Shown piece by piece: positions 24,408-35,158 of a stretch of 64,000 nucleotides of DNA; the stretch's first letter is position 1; the number at the start of each line of letters is the position of its first letter. A program made the position numbers and the translations under genes. The notes under the pieces are model-generated. The model saw only the letters and a list, made by a program, of their open reading frames with translations. It made no database searches and was not told the DNA's origin. Source of the DNA: Saccharothrix australiensis (GTDB lineage: Bacteria > Actinomycetota > Actinomycetes > Mycobacteriales > Pseudonocardiaceae); assembly GCF_003634935.1 (NCBI RefSeq), contig NZ_RBXO01000001.1, positions 5,419,501-5,483,500 on the forward strand, read 5' to 3'.

Positions 24408-26882
24408 TCACCCGGCGGCCAGTCCGGCGGCGGGCCGGATGCGGGCCGCGCCGCGCGCCGGTACGAACGCCGCGAGCACCGCCAGGACGACCACGCCCGC
24501 CCCGCCGAGCAGCAGCGAGAGCAGCGACGCGGTGGGCAGGGCGTACACGCCGACCGCCAGCAGCGTCAGCTCCGCGTACACCAGGCCGAACACCCCGCCG
24601 CCGAGCACGCCGACCAGCGCGAGCAGCACCGCCTCGGCCACCACGCCGCCCTGGATGCCGCCCCTGGTCACGCCCAGCGCGCGGCGCAGCGCCAGCTCCT
24701 TGCGGCGCTCCTGCACCGAGATGGCCAGCGCGGTGCCGATGCCGGTCACCGCGACCGCGACGGACAGGCCCAGCAGCACCGTCAACAGCAGGATGCCCAG
24801 GTCGAGGTAGTGCTGGTTCCGCGCCGCCTCCTCGTTCCTGGTGCCCACCAGCACGGTCGGCGCGGAGGCCAGCGAGGCCCGCACGGCCTCCTGGAACGCG
24901 GCCGGGTCCGCGCCCGGTTCGAGCGACACCAGGACCTTGGTCGCCGGCGCGAGCGACTCGTCGGCGAGGACCGCGTCGGCGTACCCGACCAGGGTGGGCG
25001 GCACGGTGCCGACGAACGTCGCCGTGCGCGCGCCGCCGGGCAGGCCCTCCAGGGTGACCGGCTGCCCGACGACGGCGTCGAAGGACTGCGCGGTGTACTC
25101 GGACAACAGCACCGTGCCGGGTCGGAAGTCCGGCCGGTCGACGTCCCGCGAGGCGAGCCAGGTCCGCATCCGGTCGGCGTCGACGCCCTCGACGGTGGTC
25201 GGGCCGGTACCGCCGGTCGACAGGGCGCGCGTGCCCCGCGCGGTGTGCAGGACGACGCTGGAGGTCACCTCGGGCCGGTCGAGGGCCGCCGGCACGTCCG
25301 GGGGGAGCGCCCGGCCACCCGCGTCGGAGACGACGGCGTCCGGGCGCGGCTCGTTGCCGACCTCGTCCTCCAGCCGCTGGGCGGACCCGACGGTCGCCGT
25401 GAAGTAGGTGACCATCGCGGCGGCCAGCAGCAGCGGCATGGCCACGGACGCGGACCGCTGCGGCACCCGGCGCACCTCGGCGGCGGCGAGCTTCCACTGC
25501 GCGCCGCCGAAGCGGGCGGCGACCGAGCCGAAGACCCGGCCCAGCGCGGGCACCACGACCGGGCCGAGCACGCCGAACAGGCCGGCGACGGCGGCGATGC
25601 CGGAGAACAGGACCAGGAAGATCGCCACGACGGCGCCCTGCGCGAGCACGCCGAGCGCCGCCAGCCCGGCCGCCGCGACGACCAGGAGCAGGCCGAGGAC
25701 GCGGCGGCGTCGGCGCACGGCGGCGTCCGGCGTCGCGCCTTCGGAGGTGCGCAGCGCCGCGAGCGGCGAGATGCGCGCGGCGGCCAGCGACGGGCGCACG
25801 GCGGCGAACGCGCTGAGCACCGCGGCCACGCCCACGCCGAGCGCCACGTGCCAGGCGGAGGGCAGCAGCGGCGGGTCGAGTTCGACCGCGCCCAGCAGCG
25901 CCGACAGCCCGGTGGCGTCGAACAGCCGGGACAGCAGCCACGCCAGCGGTCCGCCGAGCGCCGCGCCCACGAGGCCCGCGACCGCGCCGGACACCAGCGC
26001 CTCCAGCAGGTTCGCCCACACCAGCGGCCCGCGGTGCGCGCCGAGGCACCGCAGCAGCGCGGTGTGCCGCTGCCGCTGCGCGTACACGGCGCGGAACGTC
26101 GCCGACGCCACGAACACCGACGTGGCCAGCGCGAGGATGCTGAACGGCAGCAGCACCACCAGCAGGTCGCCGCTCCTCGGCTCGGCCCGCACCGCCGACG
26201 CCGTGTCGACGCGCAGGCCCGCGCCCGCCGCCTGCGCGACGGCCGCCGCGTCGCCGCCCATGACGTGCAGCGCGACGACTTGGGGTTCGCCGCCGAGCTT
26301 GGCGGCGAGCCCCTCGCCGACCACGATCGAGGGTTCCTCGCCCCGCCCGCCCCGCTTGGTGATCCCCCGGACCACGACGTCGAGCGGCTCGCCCCGCGCG
26401 TCGGCCACCCGGACCGGGGAGCCGGGCGCGAGCCGGTGCTGGAAGGCGGTCACCCGGTCGACGGCGATCTCGCCGTCGCGGCCCGGCGAGCGGCCCTCCA
26501 GGATCGGCACGCGGCGCAGCCCGTCGCGGTCGACCTCGACGTCGGCGCTCGCCCGGCGCTCGCCCGCCCGGCCGTCGGCGAGCAGGAGGTCGGCCTCCAC
26601 CACGCGGGCGGGCGCGACCTCGCGCACGCCGTCGACCGCCGCGACCCGGTCGACCACCGCCTGGTCCAGGACGGCGTCGGAGAGCGGGACCAGGCGGACC
26701 ACGAGGTCCGCGTCGGACGGCACGACCGGCGCGCCCTCGCTGGTCGCGCGGTGCATGGCGTCGCTCATCACCAGGGCCGCCAGCAGGCAGGCGACGCCGA
26801 CGACGAGCGCGACTCCGGGCAGCACGGCGCGGCCAGGCCGGTTGCGGAACTCGGCCAGGGCCAGCCGCAGGGATGTGGGCAC
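24408..26882 (-). CDS. FtsX-like ABC transporter permease (MacB/LolC-type)
   Basis: 824 residues with two FtsX modules. An N-terminal helix ([25 protein letters not shown]) and a large extracytoplasmic domain (about 45-245) are followed by three helices with the [10 protein letters not shown] linker. A second external domain (about 520-680) and three C-terminal helices with [22 protein letters not shown] (coupling helix) complete it. The partner would be an ABC ATPase of the MacB type, usually encoded next door, but none is in the window. The GTG at 26882 is preferred to an upstream GTG because AGGAGGAG lies only 4-5 nt before it and would be inside the longer reading. Substrate unknown. Confidence 0.9.
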   Translation of the reverse strand: MPTSLRLALAEFRNRPGRAVLPGVALVVGVACLLAALVMSDAMHRATSEGAPVVPSDADLVVRLVPLSDAVLDQAVVDRVAAVDGVREVAPARVVEADLLLADGRAGERRASADVEVDRDGLRRVPILEGRSPGRDGEIAVDRVTAFQHRLAPGSPVRVADARGEPLDVVVRGITKRGGRGEEPSIVVGEGLAAKLGGEPQVVALHVMGGDAAAVAQAAGAGLRVDTASAVRAEPRSGDLLVVLLPFSILALATSVFVASATFRAVYAQRQRHTALLRCLGAHRGPLVWANLLEALVSGAVAGLVGAALGGPLAWLLSRLFDATGLSALLGAVELDPPLLPSAWHVALGVGVAAVLSAFAAVRPSLAAARISPLAALRTSEGATPDAAVRRRRRVLGLLLVVAAAGLAALGVLAQGAVVAIFLVLFSGIAAVAGLFGVLGPVVVPALGRVFGSVAARFGGAQWKLAAAEVRRVPQRSASVAMPLLLAAAMVTYFTATVGSAQRLEDEVGNEPRPDAVVSDAGGRALPPDVPAALDRPEVTSSVVLHTARGTRALSTGGTGPTTVEGVDADRMRTWLASRDVDRPDFRPGTVLLSEYTAQSFDAVVGQPVTLEGLPGGARTATFVGTVPPTLVGYADAVLADESLAPATKVLVSLEPGADPAAFQEAVRASLASAPTVLVGTRNEEAARNQHYLDLGILLLTVLLGLSVAVAVTGIGTALAISVQERRKELALRRALGVTRGGIQGGVVAEAVLLALVGVLGGGVFGLVYAELTLLAVGVYALPTASLLSLLLGGAGVVVLAVLAAFVPARGAARIRPAAGLAAG

Positions 26883-26983
26883 GACTCCTCCTCGTGACGC
26901 GAACGCCACGACGCTAGGGAGGGTGCTCGTCGGCGGGCGTCGGTCCGGGGTATCACGGACGGGTACGACCCGAGGAGGATCAT

Positions 26984-27478
26984 GTGGAACACGTGCAGGT
27001 GGTGACGCCCGACGGCACGCCGGTCGGGTCGGCGACGCGGGAGCGGATGCGGGCCGAGGGCCTGTGGCACGCGTGCGCGGCGATCGTCGTGCGGTCCGCG
27101 GACGGCGGCCGGCTGTTCGTGCACCGCCGCACCGACACCAAGGACGTCTACCCCGGCCTGTACGACCCGACGTGCGGCGGCGTGGTCGCGGCGGGCGAGA
27201 CGCCGGACGAGTGCGCGGCGCGGGAACTGGCCGAGGAGCTGGGCGTGCGGGCCGTGCCGGAATTCCGCTTCCGGACGCCGTTCGTCGACGGAACCATCCG
27301 CTACATCGCCCACGTTTACGAGGTGCGCGACGACGGTCCGTTCACCCTGCAACCGGAGGAGGTCGCCTGGGGCGGGTGGGTGGACCTGGCCGAGGTGCGC
27401 GCGAAGGTGGACGATTCCGGGTGGCCGGCGGTGCCGGACGGTCGGGCGCTGATCCGGGAGTGGTTCTCGTGGGCGTGA
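26984..27478 (+). CDS. Nudix hydrolase
   Basis: 164 residues. A complete Nudix box is present: GGVVAAGETPDECAARELAEELGV, where the Gly, the Glu-rich helix RELAEELG and its surrounding residues bind the divalent metal. Length and the GLWHACAAIVV start match the isopentenyl-diphosphate-isomerase-like or NUDIX-9 group; the substrate cannot be set. The ATG at 26984 is used; the neighbouring permease gene is divergent by 101 bp. The stop overlaps the start of the next small gene. Confidence 0.9.
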   Translation: MEHVQVVTPDGTPVGSATRERMRAEGLWHACAAIVVRSADGGRLFVHRRTDTKDVYPGLYDPTCGGVVAAGETPDECAARELAEELGVRAVPEFRFRTPFVDGTIRYIAHVYEVRDDGPFTLQPEEVAWGGWVDLAEVRAKVDDSGWPAVPDGRALIREWFSWA

Positions 27479-27765
27479 TGTTCGCGATGTCGATACCCGG
27501 CCTCGCCGTGCTGCTGTTCGGGCTGGCCGCGGGCGAGCGGGTCTGGCGGTGGGCGCGCCGGCGCAAGGGCCACGCGGTGGTGAGCCAGGCCGGCCTGGAC
27601 GAGTTCACCCTCATCCTCTACGGCACCAAGATGGCGGAGCTGGACCAGCGGCGCACCGAGCTGATGCTGCGCGACGAGGAGGCGGACGGCGGCCCGCCGC
27701 GCGGACCGGTCGACCTGGACTCGGGCACGGTGCGGCTCAGTCCCAGGCCAGCGACGAACGGGTAG
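27469..27765 (+). CDS. Small membrane protein (DUF6191-like)
   Basis: 98 residues. A hydrophobic helix (FAMSIPGLAVLLFGLA) at the N-terminus is followed by basic WRWARRRKG and then a conserved-looking segment AGLDEFTLILYGTKMAELDQRRTELMLRDEEADGGPPR. That pattern agrees with my recollection of the DUF6191 family, an uncharacterised actinobacterial membrane protein; I cannot confirm it. The GTG at 27469 has GGGAG 8 nt upstream and overlaps the Nudix stop; ATG 27478 is an alternative. The 3' end overlaps the convergent aldo/keto reductase gene by 29 bp. Confidence 0.75.
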   Translation: MGVMFAMSIPGLAVLLFGLAAGERVWRWARRRKGHAVVSQAGLDEFTLILYGTKMAELDQRRTELMLRDEEADGGPPRGPVDLDSGTVRLSPRPATNG

Positions 27766-28654
27766 CCCAGTACCGGTCGGGCTCCTCGGCGAGGTCGAAC
27801 GCGTCGGGCGGGAGGTCGACGTCGCGCGCCCGCAGGTTCGCGCGCAGCTGGTCGGCGCTCGCCGCGCCGGACAGCACGACGTCCGCCCACGGCTGCGCCC
27901 CGGCGGCGGCCAGCGCGATCGCGTCCGGTCCGACGCCGTGCGCCGCCGCCCGCGCGCGGACCTCCGGCGGCGGGTCGACGGCGAGGCGGCCGTTGGCCAG
28001 GGCCTCCTTCACGAACACCTCCGCGCCGGACTCGCGCGCCCACGCGAGCGCCGGTCCGACGGAGGTCTCCAGGACGTTCCAGGTGGACTGCACGGCGTCG
28101 AACAGCCGCCGTCCCCCGACCTCCAGCTCCAGCGCGCGCCGCACGGTCCGGGCCTGGCGCGGCCCGGAGGTGGAGAAGCCCAGCCGCACGCCCGAGTCGC
28201 GCAGCTCGCCGAGCGCGGCGAGCAGCTCCGGGTCGCCGAACAGCGGGCTGTCGTCGGTCAGGGAGTGCACCTGGTACAGCTCGACCGCGGTCCCGAGCAG
28301 CCCGCGGGTTTCGCCCCACTGCCGGGTGAACCGGGCCAGGGAGTGCTCCTTGACCTCGTGGGTGCCCGCGTCGCGCCGCCAGCCGCCCACGTACGCGTAG
28401 CCCCACTTGCTGGAGACGCGCACGTCGCGGTGGCCCCGGTCGGCCAGCCAGCCCGCGAGGAACTCCTCGGCCCGGCCGTAGGAGCGGGCCGCGTCGACGC
28501 GCCGCACGCCCGCCGCGTAGGCCGCGTCGAGCACGGCGTGGCACGCCGCGCGCATGGCGTCGACGTCGCGGTGGGCGGGCAGCGCGCCGGCGCGGCCCAG
28601 GTTGAGGTAGGCGGGCCGGCCGAGCGCGGCGAGGCCGAGGGCGAAGTCGGGCAC
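27737..28654 (-). CDS. Aldo/keto reductase
   Basis: 305 residues with the AKR barrel. The Asp-Tyr pair is RRVDAARSYGRAEEFLAGWL (Asp and Tyr of the tetrad), the Lys is in VRVSSKWGYA, and the His is in VELYQVHSL. It should reduce a carbonyl compound with NADPH; the substrate is unknown. The start GTG at 28654 begins VPDFALGLAALG, the usual beginning of the first beta strand; a longer upstream reading adds residues of poor composition. It converges on the small membrane gene and is followed at a distance by the GH5 cellulase on the same strand. Confidence 0.88.
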   Translation of the reverse strand: MPDFALGLAALGRPAYLNLGRAGALPAHRDVDAMRAACHAVLDAAYAAGVRRVDAARSYGRAEEFLAGWLADRGHRDVRVSSKWGYAYVGGWRRDAGTHEVKEHSLARFTRQWGETRGLLGTAVELYQVHSLTDDSPLFGDPELLAALGELRDSGVRLGFSTSGPRQARTVRRALELEVGGRRLFDAVQSTWNVLETSVGPALAWARESGAEVFVKEALANGRLAVDPPPEVRARAAAHGVGPDAIALAAAGAQPWADVVLSGAASADQLRANLRARDVDLPPDAFDLAEEPDRYWATRSSLAWD

Positions 28655-28706
28655 GCCGACACGGTAACCGGCGGCCCGTGGTGGCCGCCGGTCACGCGTC
28701 GCGCGG

Positions 28707-29768
28707 TCAGCTCGTCGGGAAGTCGTCCGCGGTGCGGATGCGGTCGCGGACCCAGACACCGGCGGGCTTGAGCTTGCCGGTGCCGCTGAACGAGGTTCCG
28801 GAGCAGGTGCCGGTCTTGAACACCGCGCCGGAGCGGTGGTCGTCGGAGAAGTTCCAGTTCACCCAGCTGATCTTCTTGGCGTTCATCAGGTCGATGTACT
28901 TCTGCGCCTGCTTGAAGTCGTTCGGCCCGTCACCGGACGCCTCCTGGGTGCCGAACTCGGTGACGAACACCGGCACCTGGTCGGAGACCTTCGACAGCAC
29001 GCCGAGGTAGTCGCTGCCGTGGTCCGCCGCGTAGAAGTGGAAGGTGTACATGATGTTCTGCGCGGACACCGGGTTCTTGACGACTTCCTGCGGGTCCTTG
29101 CCGTCGGAGTAGCCGAACGTGGACCAGCCGTGCGTGCCGACCAGCACCAGGCTGTCGGAGTCCTCGGCGCGGATGACCGGGATGACCTTCTCGGCGTAGG
29201 ACTTCACGCGCGACCAGGACACCTCGTTGGGCTCGTTGGCGATGTCGTAGATGATGTTGGTCTTGTCCTTGTGCCGCCGGGCGATCTCCTTGAAGAACGT
29301 CTTGGCGTGCGACAGGTTGTGGTTGGGGTCGCCGGGGTCGAGCTGGTGCCAGTCGACCAGCGCGTACATGCCGCGCTTGGTGGCCTCCTCGATGTAGCTG
29401 TGCACCAGGTCGGTGAACTTGCGCGGGTCTTCCTCGTAGCCGTCGTCCTGGATGTACATCGAGATGCGCAGCACGTCGGCCTTCCAGTCCTCGGCCAACG
29501 CGTCCAACGACTGGCTCTTGACGCACTTCGCGTACCACTGGATGCCGTGGGTGCTCATGCCGCGAAGCTGGATCGGCTTGCCGTGCTTGTTGCACAGCTT
29601 CACGCCGCACACCCTGAGCTGACCGTTGACCTCGGCGGGCGAGCCGGCCGGCAGCGCGGCGGCGGTCGTCTCCGGTGCGGGCGCGGCCTGGGCGGGCGAC
29701 GCGCCCACCAGGACACCGGGTAGCACGAGCGTGGCCGCCAAGGCCAGCGCGGTGCGGAGCTTTGCCAT
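28707..29768 (-). CDS. Secreted endoglucanase, glycoside hydrolase family 5
   Basis: 353 residues. A signal peptide (AKLRTALALAATLVLPGVLVGASPAQA) is followed by the catalytic domain. Acid/base Glu is in YDIANEPNEV and nucleophile Glu in FVTEFGTQEASG. The HGIQWYAKCV, ALVDWHQLDPGD and YTFHFYAADH segments are diagnostic of GH5 cellulases. It should cleave internal beta-1,4-glucan bonds outside the cell. There is no carbohydrate-binding module, unusual for a secreted actinobacterial cellulase but not rare. The ATG at 29768 is chosen because AGAGGAGAG lies 6 nt upstream. A palindrome 38 bp upstream (29806-29818) is a candidate repressor site. Confidence 0.93.
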   Translation of the reverse strand: MAKLRTALALAATLVLPGVLVGASPAQAAPAPETTAAALPAGSPAEVNGQLRVCGVKLCNKHGKPIQLRGMSTHGIQWYAKCVKSQSLDALAEDWKADVLRISMYIQDDGYEEDPRKFTDLVHSYIEEATKRGMYALVDWHQLDPGDPNHNLSHAKTFFKEIARRHKDKTNIIYDIANEPNEVSWSRVKSYAEKVIPVIRAEDSDSLVLVGTHGWSTFGYSDGKDPQEVVKNPVSAQNIMYTFHFYAADHGSDYLGVLSKVSDQVPVFVTEFGTQEASGDGPNDFKQAQKYIDLMNAKKISWVNWNFSDDHRSGAVFKTGTCSGTSFSGTGKLKPAGVWVRDRIRTADDFPTS

Positions 29769-29805
29769 GCGGCGCTCTCCTCTCATCGAGGCGGCGGAAT
29801 TAGGC

Positions 29806-29818
29806 AGGAAACTTTCCT
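29806..29818 (-). promoter_or_regulatory. Putative operator of the GH5 cellulase
   Basis: AGGAAA-C-TTTCCT is a perfect 6-bp dyad around one base, placed 38-50 bp before the GH5 start codon in an AT-rich patch. Repressor sites of this type (ROK or LacI family) precede sugar-regulated glycosidase genes in actinobacteria. The regulator is not identified. Confidence 0.6.
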
Positions 29819-30170
29819 TACTACTGCGCCCGGACCATAACGACCACGCTCCGCGCCCGTCAAGGCACTCAGGAGTCACGACCTGGCGAACACCCGGCAC
29901 CGGGCCGGGGTCGGTCACACCGGGCAGTCGACGGTGACCGTCGGTCGCGGATGGACGGTCGCGAGAGGAGCGCCACGACCGCGACCGCCCCGACGGTTCT
30001 CAGCTTCGGCGCGCCGAAATGTCGGCACCTCGTGGGACAATCGAACCGGGGGCAGGAGGCCACGCCCGAAGCCCCGCCACGGCCTCCTGCGCGCGACTGC
30101 CCGGCACGTCATCCCGCACGTGCCTCCCCACACCGCGCTCCCCCTCGCGAGCCCGCCCCCGCCGCCGCGC

Positions 30171-30271
30171 CACCCCGACGCGCGGCACCACCCCGACGCG
30201 CGGCACACCCCGCGCGGCACACCCCCGCGTAGCACCACCGCGTAGCACCACCCCGCGTAGCACCACCGCGC
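30171..30271. repeat. Short tandem repeats, GCGGCACC- and GTAGCACC-type
   Basis: Two approximate copies of CACCCCGACGCGCGGCAC (30171-30206) are followed by three close copies of CGCGTAGCACCACC up to 30271. They are not in a conserved frame and lie inside the gap upstream of the GH5 gene. Confidence 0.7.
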
Positions 30272-30336
30272 CACCTCACGCACCAGCCGCAGCCCGAACG
30301 AACCCGGCCCCGACCCGAAAACCCCCGGAACGAGCC

Positions 30337-30369
30337 GGAGCCCGCCCACACCGCGTGTGGACGGGCTCC
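30337..30369 (-). terminator. Terminator hairpin downstream of mpa
   Basis: GGAGCCCG and CGGGCTCC (8 bp) plus CCACAC and GTGTGG (6 bp) form a stem with one internal mismatch and a CGC loop. It lies 16 bp beyond the mpa stop codon. Confidence 0.8.
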
Positions 30370-30385
30370 CGGCGACGGGGACCGG

Positions 30386-32182
30386 TCAGAGGTACTGGCC
30401 GGTGTTGGTCGCGGTGTCTATGGCGCGACCCGACTCCTGGTTCTTGCCGGTCACCAGGGTCCGGATGTAGACGATCCGCTCGCCCTTCTTGCCGGAGATG
30501 CGCGCCCAGTCGTCCGGGTTCGTCGTGTTCGGCAGGTCCTCGTTCTCCGCGAACTCGTCCACGATCGCGTCGAGCAGGTGCCGCACCGACAGACCCGGCT
30601 GCTTGGTGTCCAGCAGGCTCTTGATCGCCGCCTTCTTGGCCCGGTCCACGATGTTCTGGATCATCGCGCCCGAGTTGAAGTCCCGGAAGTACAGGACCTC
30701 CTTGTCACCGTTGGCGTAGGTGACCTCCAGGAAGCGGTTCTCCTCCGACTCCTCGTACATGCGCTCGACGGTGTGCTGCACCATGCCGTCGATGCACGCC
30801 GCCGGGTCGCCGCCGAACTCCGCCAGGTCGTCGGCGTGGATCGGCAGGTCCGGGGTCAGGTACTTGTTGAAGATGTCCTTCGCGCCCTCGGCGTCCGGGC
30901 GCTCGATCTTGATCTTCACGTCCAGCCGGCCGGGGCGCAGGATCGCCGGGTCGATCATGTCCTCGCGGTTGGACGCGCCGATCACGATCACGTTCTCCAG
31001 GCCCTCGACGCCGTCGATCTCGCTGAGGAGCTGCGGGACGATCGTGGTCTCCACGTCCGACGAGACGCCGCTGCCGCGGGTGCGGAAGATCGAGTCCATC
31101 TCGTCGAAGAACACGATCACCGGGGTGCCCTCGGACGCCTTCTCGCGGGCCCGCTGGAAGATCAGCCGGATGTGCCGCTCGGTCTCGCCGACGAACTTGT
31201 TGAGCAGCTCCGGGCCCTTGATGTTGAGGAAGTAGCTCTTCGCCTCGCGGTGGTCGTCACCGCGCGCGGCGGCGACCTGCTTGGCCAACGAGTTCGCCAC
31301 CGCCTTCGCGATGAGCGTCTTGCCGCAGCCGGGAGGGCCGTAGAGCAGCACGCCCTTGGGCGGGCGCAGCTTGTACTCGCGGAACAGGTCGGCGTGCAGG
31401 AACGGCAGCTCCACGGCGTCGCGGATCTGCTCGATCTGCCTGCCCAGGCCGCCGATGTCGCCGTACCTGACGTCCGGCACCTCCTCCAGCACGAGGTCCT
31501 CGACCTCGGCCTTCGGCACCCGCTCGTAGGCGAACCCGGCCTTCGAGTCCACCAGCAGCGAGTCGCCCGCCTTCAGCGGGGCGTCCAGCAGCGGCTGCGC
31601 CAACCACACGACGCGCTCCTCGTCGGCGTGGCCGACCACCAGCGCGCGGCCGATCGCGGCGTCCTCCTCGGACTCCAGGATCTCGCGCAGCGTGCACACC
31701 TCGCCGGTCCGCTCGAAGGCGCCGCCCTCGACGACCGTCAGCGCCTCGTTGAGCCGCACGGACTGGCCCAGGACCAGCGACGCCGTCTCGACCGCCGGTG
31801 ACACCGAGACCCGCATCCGACGGCCGGAGGTGAACACGTCCACCGTGCCGTCCTCGAACCGCGCCAGGAACACGCCGTACCCGCTGGGTGGCTGGGCCAG
31901 GCGGTCCACCTCCTCGCGCAGCGCGAGGAGCTGGCTCCGTGCCTCTCGAAGGGTGTCGATGAGCTTCGTGTTGCGCTCGGTCAGCTGGCTGACGCGCTCC
32001 GTCGCCTCCGCCAACCTCTGCTCCAGCAGGCGGACGTGTCGTGGGGATTCCGTCAACTTGCGGCGCAGCAACGCGATCTCGTCCTCCAGGAACCTGATCT
32101 GCGCTGCCAGCTCACCAGAGTTGTTGCCCTTGTTCAGCTCGCCGCCCTCGTCGGGCTGGCTGCCGGGATGACCGTGCTGCAT
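30386..32182 (-). CDS. mpa: Proteasome-activating AAA ATPase Mpa/ARC
   Basis: 598 residues. The coiled coil that binds Pup is at about 22-95 ([21 protein letters not shown]...). Two OB folds follow (about 100-235), then the AAA module with Walker A GPPGCGKT (282-289), Walker [10 protein letters not shown] (355-363) and arginine finger region [10 protein letters not shown]. The chain ends in GQYL, the C-terminal motif that opens the proteasome gate. It unfolds pupylated proteins and feeds them to PrcAB. The ATG at 32182 is chosen because AGGAGG lies about 10 nt upstream; a longer reading from 32236 is unlikely. dop-mpa adjacency is broken here by the permease-to-GH5 block. Confidence 0.97.
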   Translation of the reverse strand: MQHGHPGSQPDEGGELNKGNNSGELAAQIRFLEDEIALLRRKLTESPRHVRLLEQRLAEATERVSQLTERNTKLIDTLREARSQLLALREEVDRLAQPPSGYGVFLARFEDGTVDVFTSGRRMRVSVSPAVETASLVLGQSVRLNEALTVVEGGAFERTGEVCTLREILESEEDAAIGRALVVGHADEERVVWLAQPLLDAPLKAGDSLLVDSKAGFAYERVPKAEVEDLVLEEVPDVRYGDIGGLGRQIEQIRDAVELPFLHADLFREYKLRPPKGVLLYGPPGCGKTLIAKAVANSLAKQVAAARGDDHREAKSYFLNIKGPELLNKFVGETERHIRLIFQRAREKASEGTPVIVFFDEMDSIFRTRGSGVSSDVETTIVPQLLSEIDGVEGLENVIVIGASNREDMIDPAILRPGRLDVKIKIERPDAEGAKDIFNKYLTPDLPIHADDLAEFGGDPAACIDGMVQHTVERMYEESEENRFLEVTYANGDKEVLYFRDFNSGAMIQNIVDRAKKAAIKSLLDTKQPGLSVRHLLDAIVDEFAENEDLPNTTNPDDWARISGKKGERIVYIRTLVTGKNQESGRAIDTATNTGQYL

Positions 32183-32423
32183 GTCGGCACCCTCCTCCCG
32201 TGTTCGTACGACAACGGTACCGGCGATCACCGACAAAAGCGGCCACCCGCCGGGTTCCCGAGGGTCGCGTGATCACACATTCCCCCCGGTCGGCGGGTCC
32301 AACTGCTCCATCTCGGTGTCTGGCGAGACCTCCCACCCGCTACCGTGCGTCCCAGTACGGAGTACCACTCGCGTGTTTCGGGCAGTGTCCACTGCCACCA
32401 GCGGAAAGTTCTAGGAGAACGTG

Positions 32424-33329
32424 ATGTCCGTCCCGCCGCAGCAGCCGGACCCCTACGGGCAGCAGCCGGGCCAACCTGGCGAACAACCAGGTCGATTCGG
32501 CGGGCAGCCGGGGTACGGCCGGCAGCCCGGCGGATTCCCGCCGCCGCCCCAGGATTTCCCACAGGGTGGGCAGCAGCAACCGGGGTACGGCCCGCCCTCG
32601 GGCGGTTTCCCGCCGCCCGGACAGCCGGGTCAGCCCTACGGCCAACCGCAGCCGGGCCAGCCCTACGGCCAGCCCGGTCCCGGTCAGCCCTACGGCCAGC
32701 CGGGCCCCGGCCAGCCCTACGGCCAGCCCGGCCAGTTCAGCCAGCAGTTCAACCAGCCCGGTCACGGCCAGCCGGGCCCTTACGGTCCGCAGCCGGGCGG
32801 CTACGGCGACCCCTACGGCGCGCCCCGCCGGAAGAGCCCCCTGCCCTGGCTGCTCGCGGGTGGCGGTGTGCTCGTCATCGGCCTCGTCGTCGTGCTGGTG
32901 CTCACGCTCGGTGGCGGCTCCAACGGCACGCCCAAGGACGCGGCGGACAGCTTCGCGGCGGCCATGTCGAGCAAGGACTACGACAAGCTGCGGTCGCTGA
33001 CCTGCGCCGAGGACAAGAAGGAGATCGACGACCTGAAGAAGGCGTTCGACCCCGACTCGATCAGCAGCGAGATCGGCAAGAACCTCGACAACATGCCGCC
33101 GGAGCTGCGGGACAAGGCCAAGCGGATGCAGGAGGCGGCGAAGAACGTCAAGATCGTCGCCACCGTCAAGGGCGTCGAGGAGAAGGACGCCACGCACGCC
33201 GAGGCCGACATCTCGATCAAGCTGGAGGGCCTGCCCGAGGAGCTGAAGGAACTGGTCAACGGCGACACGAGCAACAAGATCCCGTTCATCAAGACCGACG
33301 ACGGCTGGGTCGCCTGCGAGAAGAAGTGA
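32424..33329 (+). CDS. Proline-rich single-pass membrane protein (DUF4878-like)
   Basis: 301 residues. Residues 1-135 are a cytoplasmic Pro-Gly-Gln-Tyr-rich tail, including four 9-residue GQPYGQPxP units. One helix (about 144-166, [21 protein letters not shown]) anchors an external domain with [23 protein letters not shown], typical of DUF4878/NTF2-like lipoprotein-type domains. The closing WVACEKK cysteine could pair with the first. Function unknown. It occupies the position of lppK in M. tuberculosis, between mpa and trmI. ATG at 32424 is preferred over GTG 32421 because AGGAG is 6 nt upstream. Confidence 0.82.
   Translation: MSVPPQQPDPYGQQPGQPGEQPGRFGGQPGYGRQPGGFPPPPQDFPQGGQQQPGYGPPSGGFPPPGQPGQPYGQPQPGQPYGQPGPGQPYGQPGPGQPYGQPGQFSQQFNQPGHGQPGPYGPQPGGYGDPYGAPRRKSPLPWLLAGGGVLVIGLVVVLVLTLGGGSNGTPKDAADSFAAAMSSKDYDKLRSLTCAEDKKEIDDLKKAFDPDSISSEIGKNLDNMPPELRDKAKRMQEAAKNVKIVATVKGVEEKDATHAEADISIKLEGLPEELKELVNGDTSNKIPFIKTDDGWVACEKK
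32628..32735 (+). repeat. 27-bp in-frame tandem repeat
   Basis: Four consecutive 27-nt units encode [27 protein letters not shown] and GQPYGQPGQ in the membrane protein tail. DNA copies differ at synonymous positions, so amplification is not recent for all of them. Confidence 0.85.
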
Positions 33330-33345
33330 CCCGGCCCCGGCGCAA

Positions 33346-33374
33346 CGGCCCGTGTCGCACCGCGGCACGGGCCG
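33346..33374. terminator. Terminator between the DUF4878-like and trmI genes
   Basis: CGGCCCGTG and CACGGGCCG make a perfect 9-bp stem with an 11-nt loop in the 55-bp gap between two convergent genes, so it can serve both. Confidence 0.75.
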
Positions 33375-33384
33375 CTTCCGCTGG

Positions 33385-34475
<1,091 letters not shown>

Positions 34476-34483
<8 letters not shown>

Positions 34484-35048
34484 CACGCTCCCCCTTCCCG
34501 GCGAGCACCCCACCGGCTTCCTTGACCGAGTAGTAGACGGGCCACCCCACCAGCCAGATCGCGCCCACCACCGACATCGTCCCCATCTGCCCCCAGAGGA
34601 CCTGCGTGCGCTCCGGGGTGGCCACCACGTACATCAGCAGCAGCATCACCGCGCAGGCGATGCCCCAGGCGAGCAGGAACTTGAACCACTCGCGCCACTC
34701 GTGGCGCACTCGTGCGACCCCGTGCTTGGGCGGCTTGACCGGCGGCGGACCGCCGGCGAACCGGTGGGCGAACCGCTGGTCGGCCCAGCGCAGCATGCTG
34801 TGCCCGAACGCGACGCTGACGCCCAGGTAGATCGCCGCGAGCCCGTGCGCGGTCTTCGCCTCACCCCCCGACCGCAAGTCGAAGACCGTCGCCACCAGCA
34901 GCACCACGTCCACCAGCGGCGTGCACACCAGGAGCGCCGTGCCGACCTTCGGCAGGCGCAGCACGTACCGTGCGAGCAGGCCCGCGCCGAGCACCACCCA
35001 GAAACCGATCTCACACGCCACGATGAGTACGACCAGCGGTTCAGTCAC
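34476..35048 (-). CDS. Multi-pass membrane protein of unknown function
   Basis: 190 residues with about five membrane helices: one at 3-25 (EPLVVLIVACEIGFWVVLGAG), one at 36-54, one around 70, one at 128-146 (ACAVMLLLMYVVATP) and one near 160. A central polar loop has HSMLRWADQRFAHRFAGGPPPVKPPKHGVARVRHEWREW. No family is recognised and the Tyr-Tyr-Ser-Val-Lys end is unremarkable. The GTG at 35048 is used; no strong ribosome-binding site is seen. It is coupled to the small two-helix gene. Confidence 0.72.
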
Positions 35049-35158
35049 GAGGGGAATACTGCTGCTCGGAGGGGGCCCGACGCGTCGGTGGTCGGGCCGA
35101 CGACGGGTCATCACTTCGTATGACGCCGGGCGCGCCGACCGTGTGCTGTGATGCGGGG

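Larger units (their letters stand above)
29769..30385. other. Long gap upstream of the GH5 gene
   Basis: 617 bp without a credible gene. It holds the AGGAAA palindrome near the GH5 promoter, a 14-bp perfect palindrome TTCGGCGCGCCGAA (30005-30018), a short-repeat tract (30171-30271) and the mpa terminator. Open frames here read as Arg, Ala and Pro runs and follow the repeats. Confidence 0.6.

Noticed and set aside
29915..30349. Cys/Gly/Arg-rich frame in the gap upstream of the cellulase
   Set aside because: Its sequence follows the short tandem repeats, and it has no start signal or family; it is not a gene.
32628..32735. Repeats in the proline-rich gene as a mobile element
   Set aside because: They are in frame, translate to a known type of disordered tail, and have no terminal inverted repeats.
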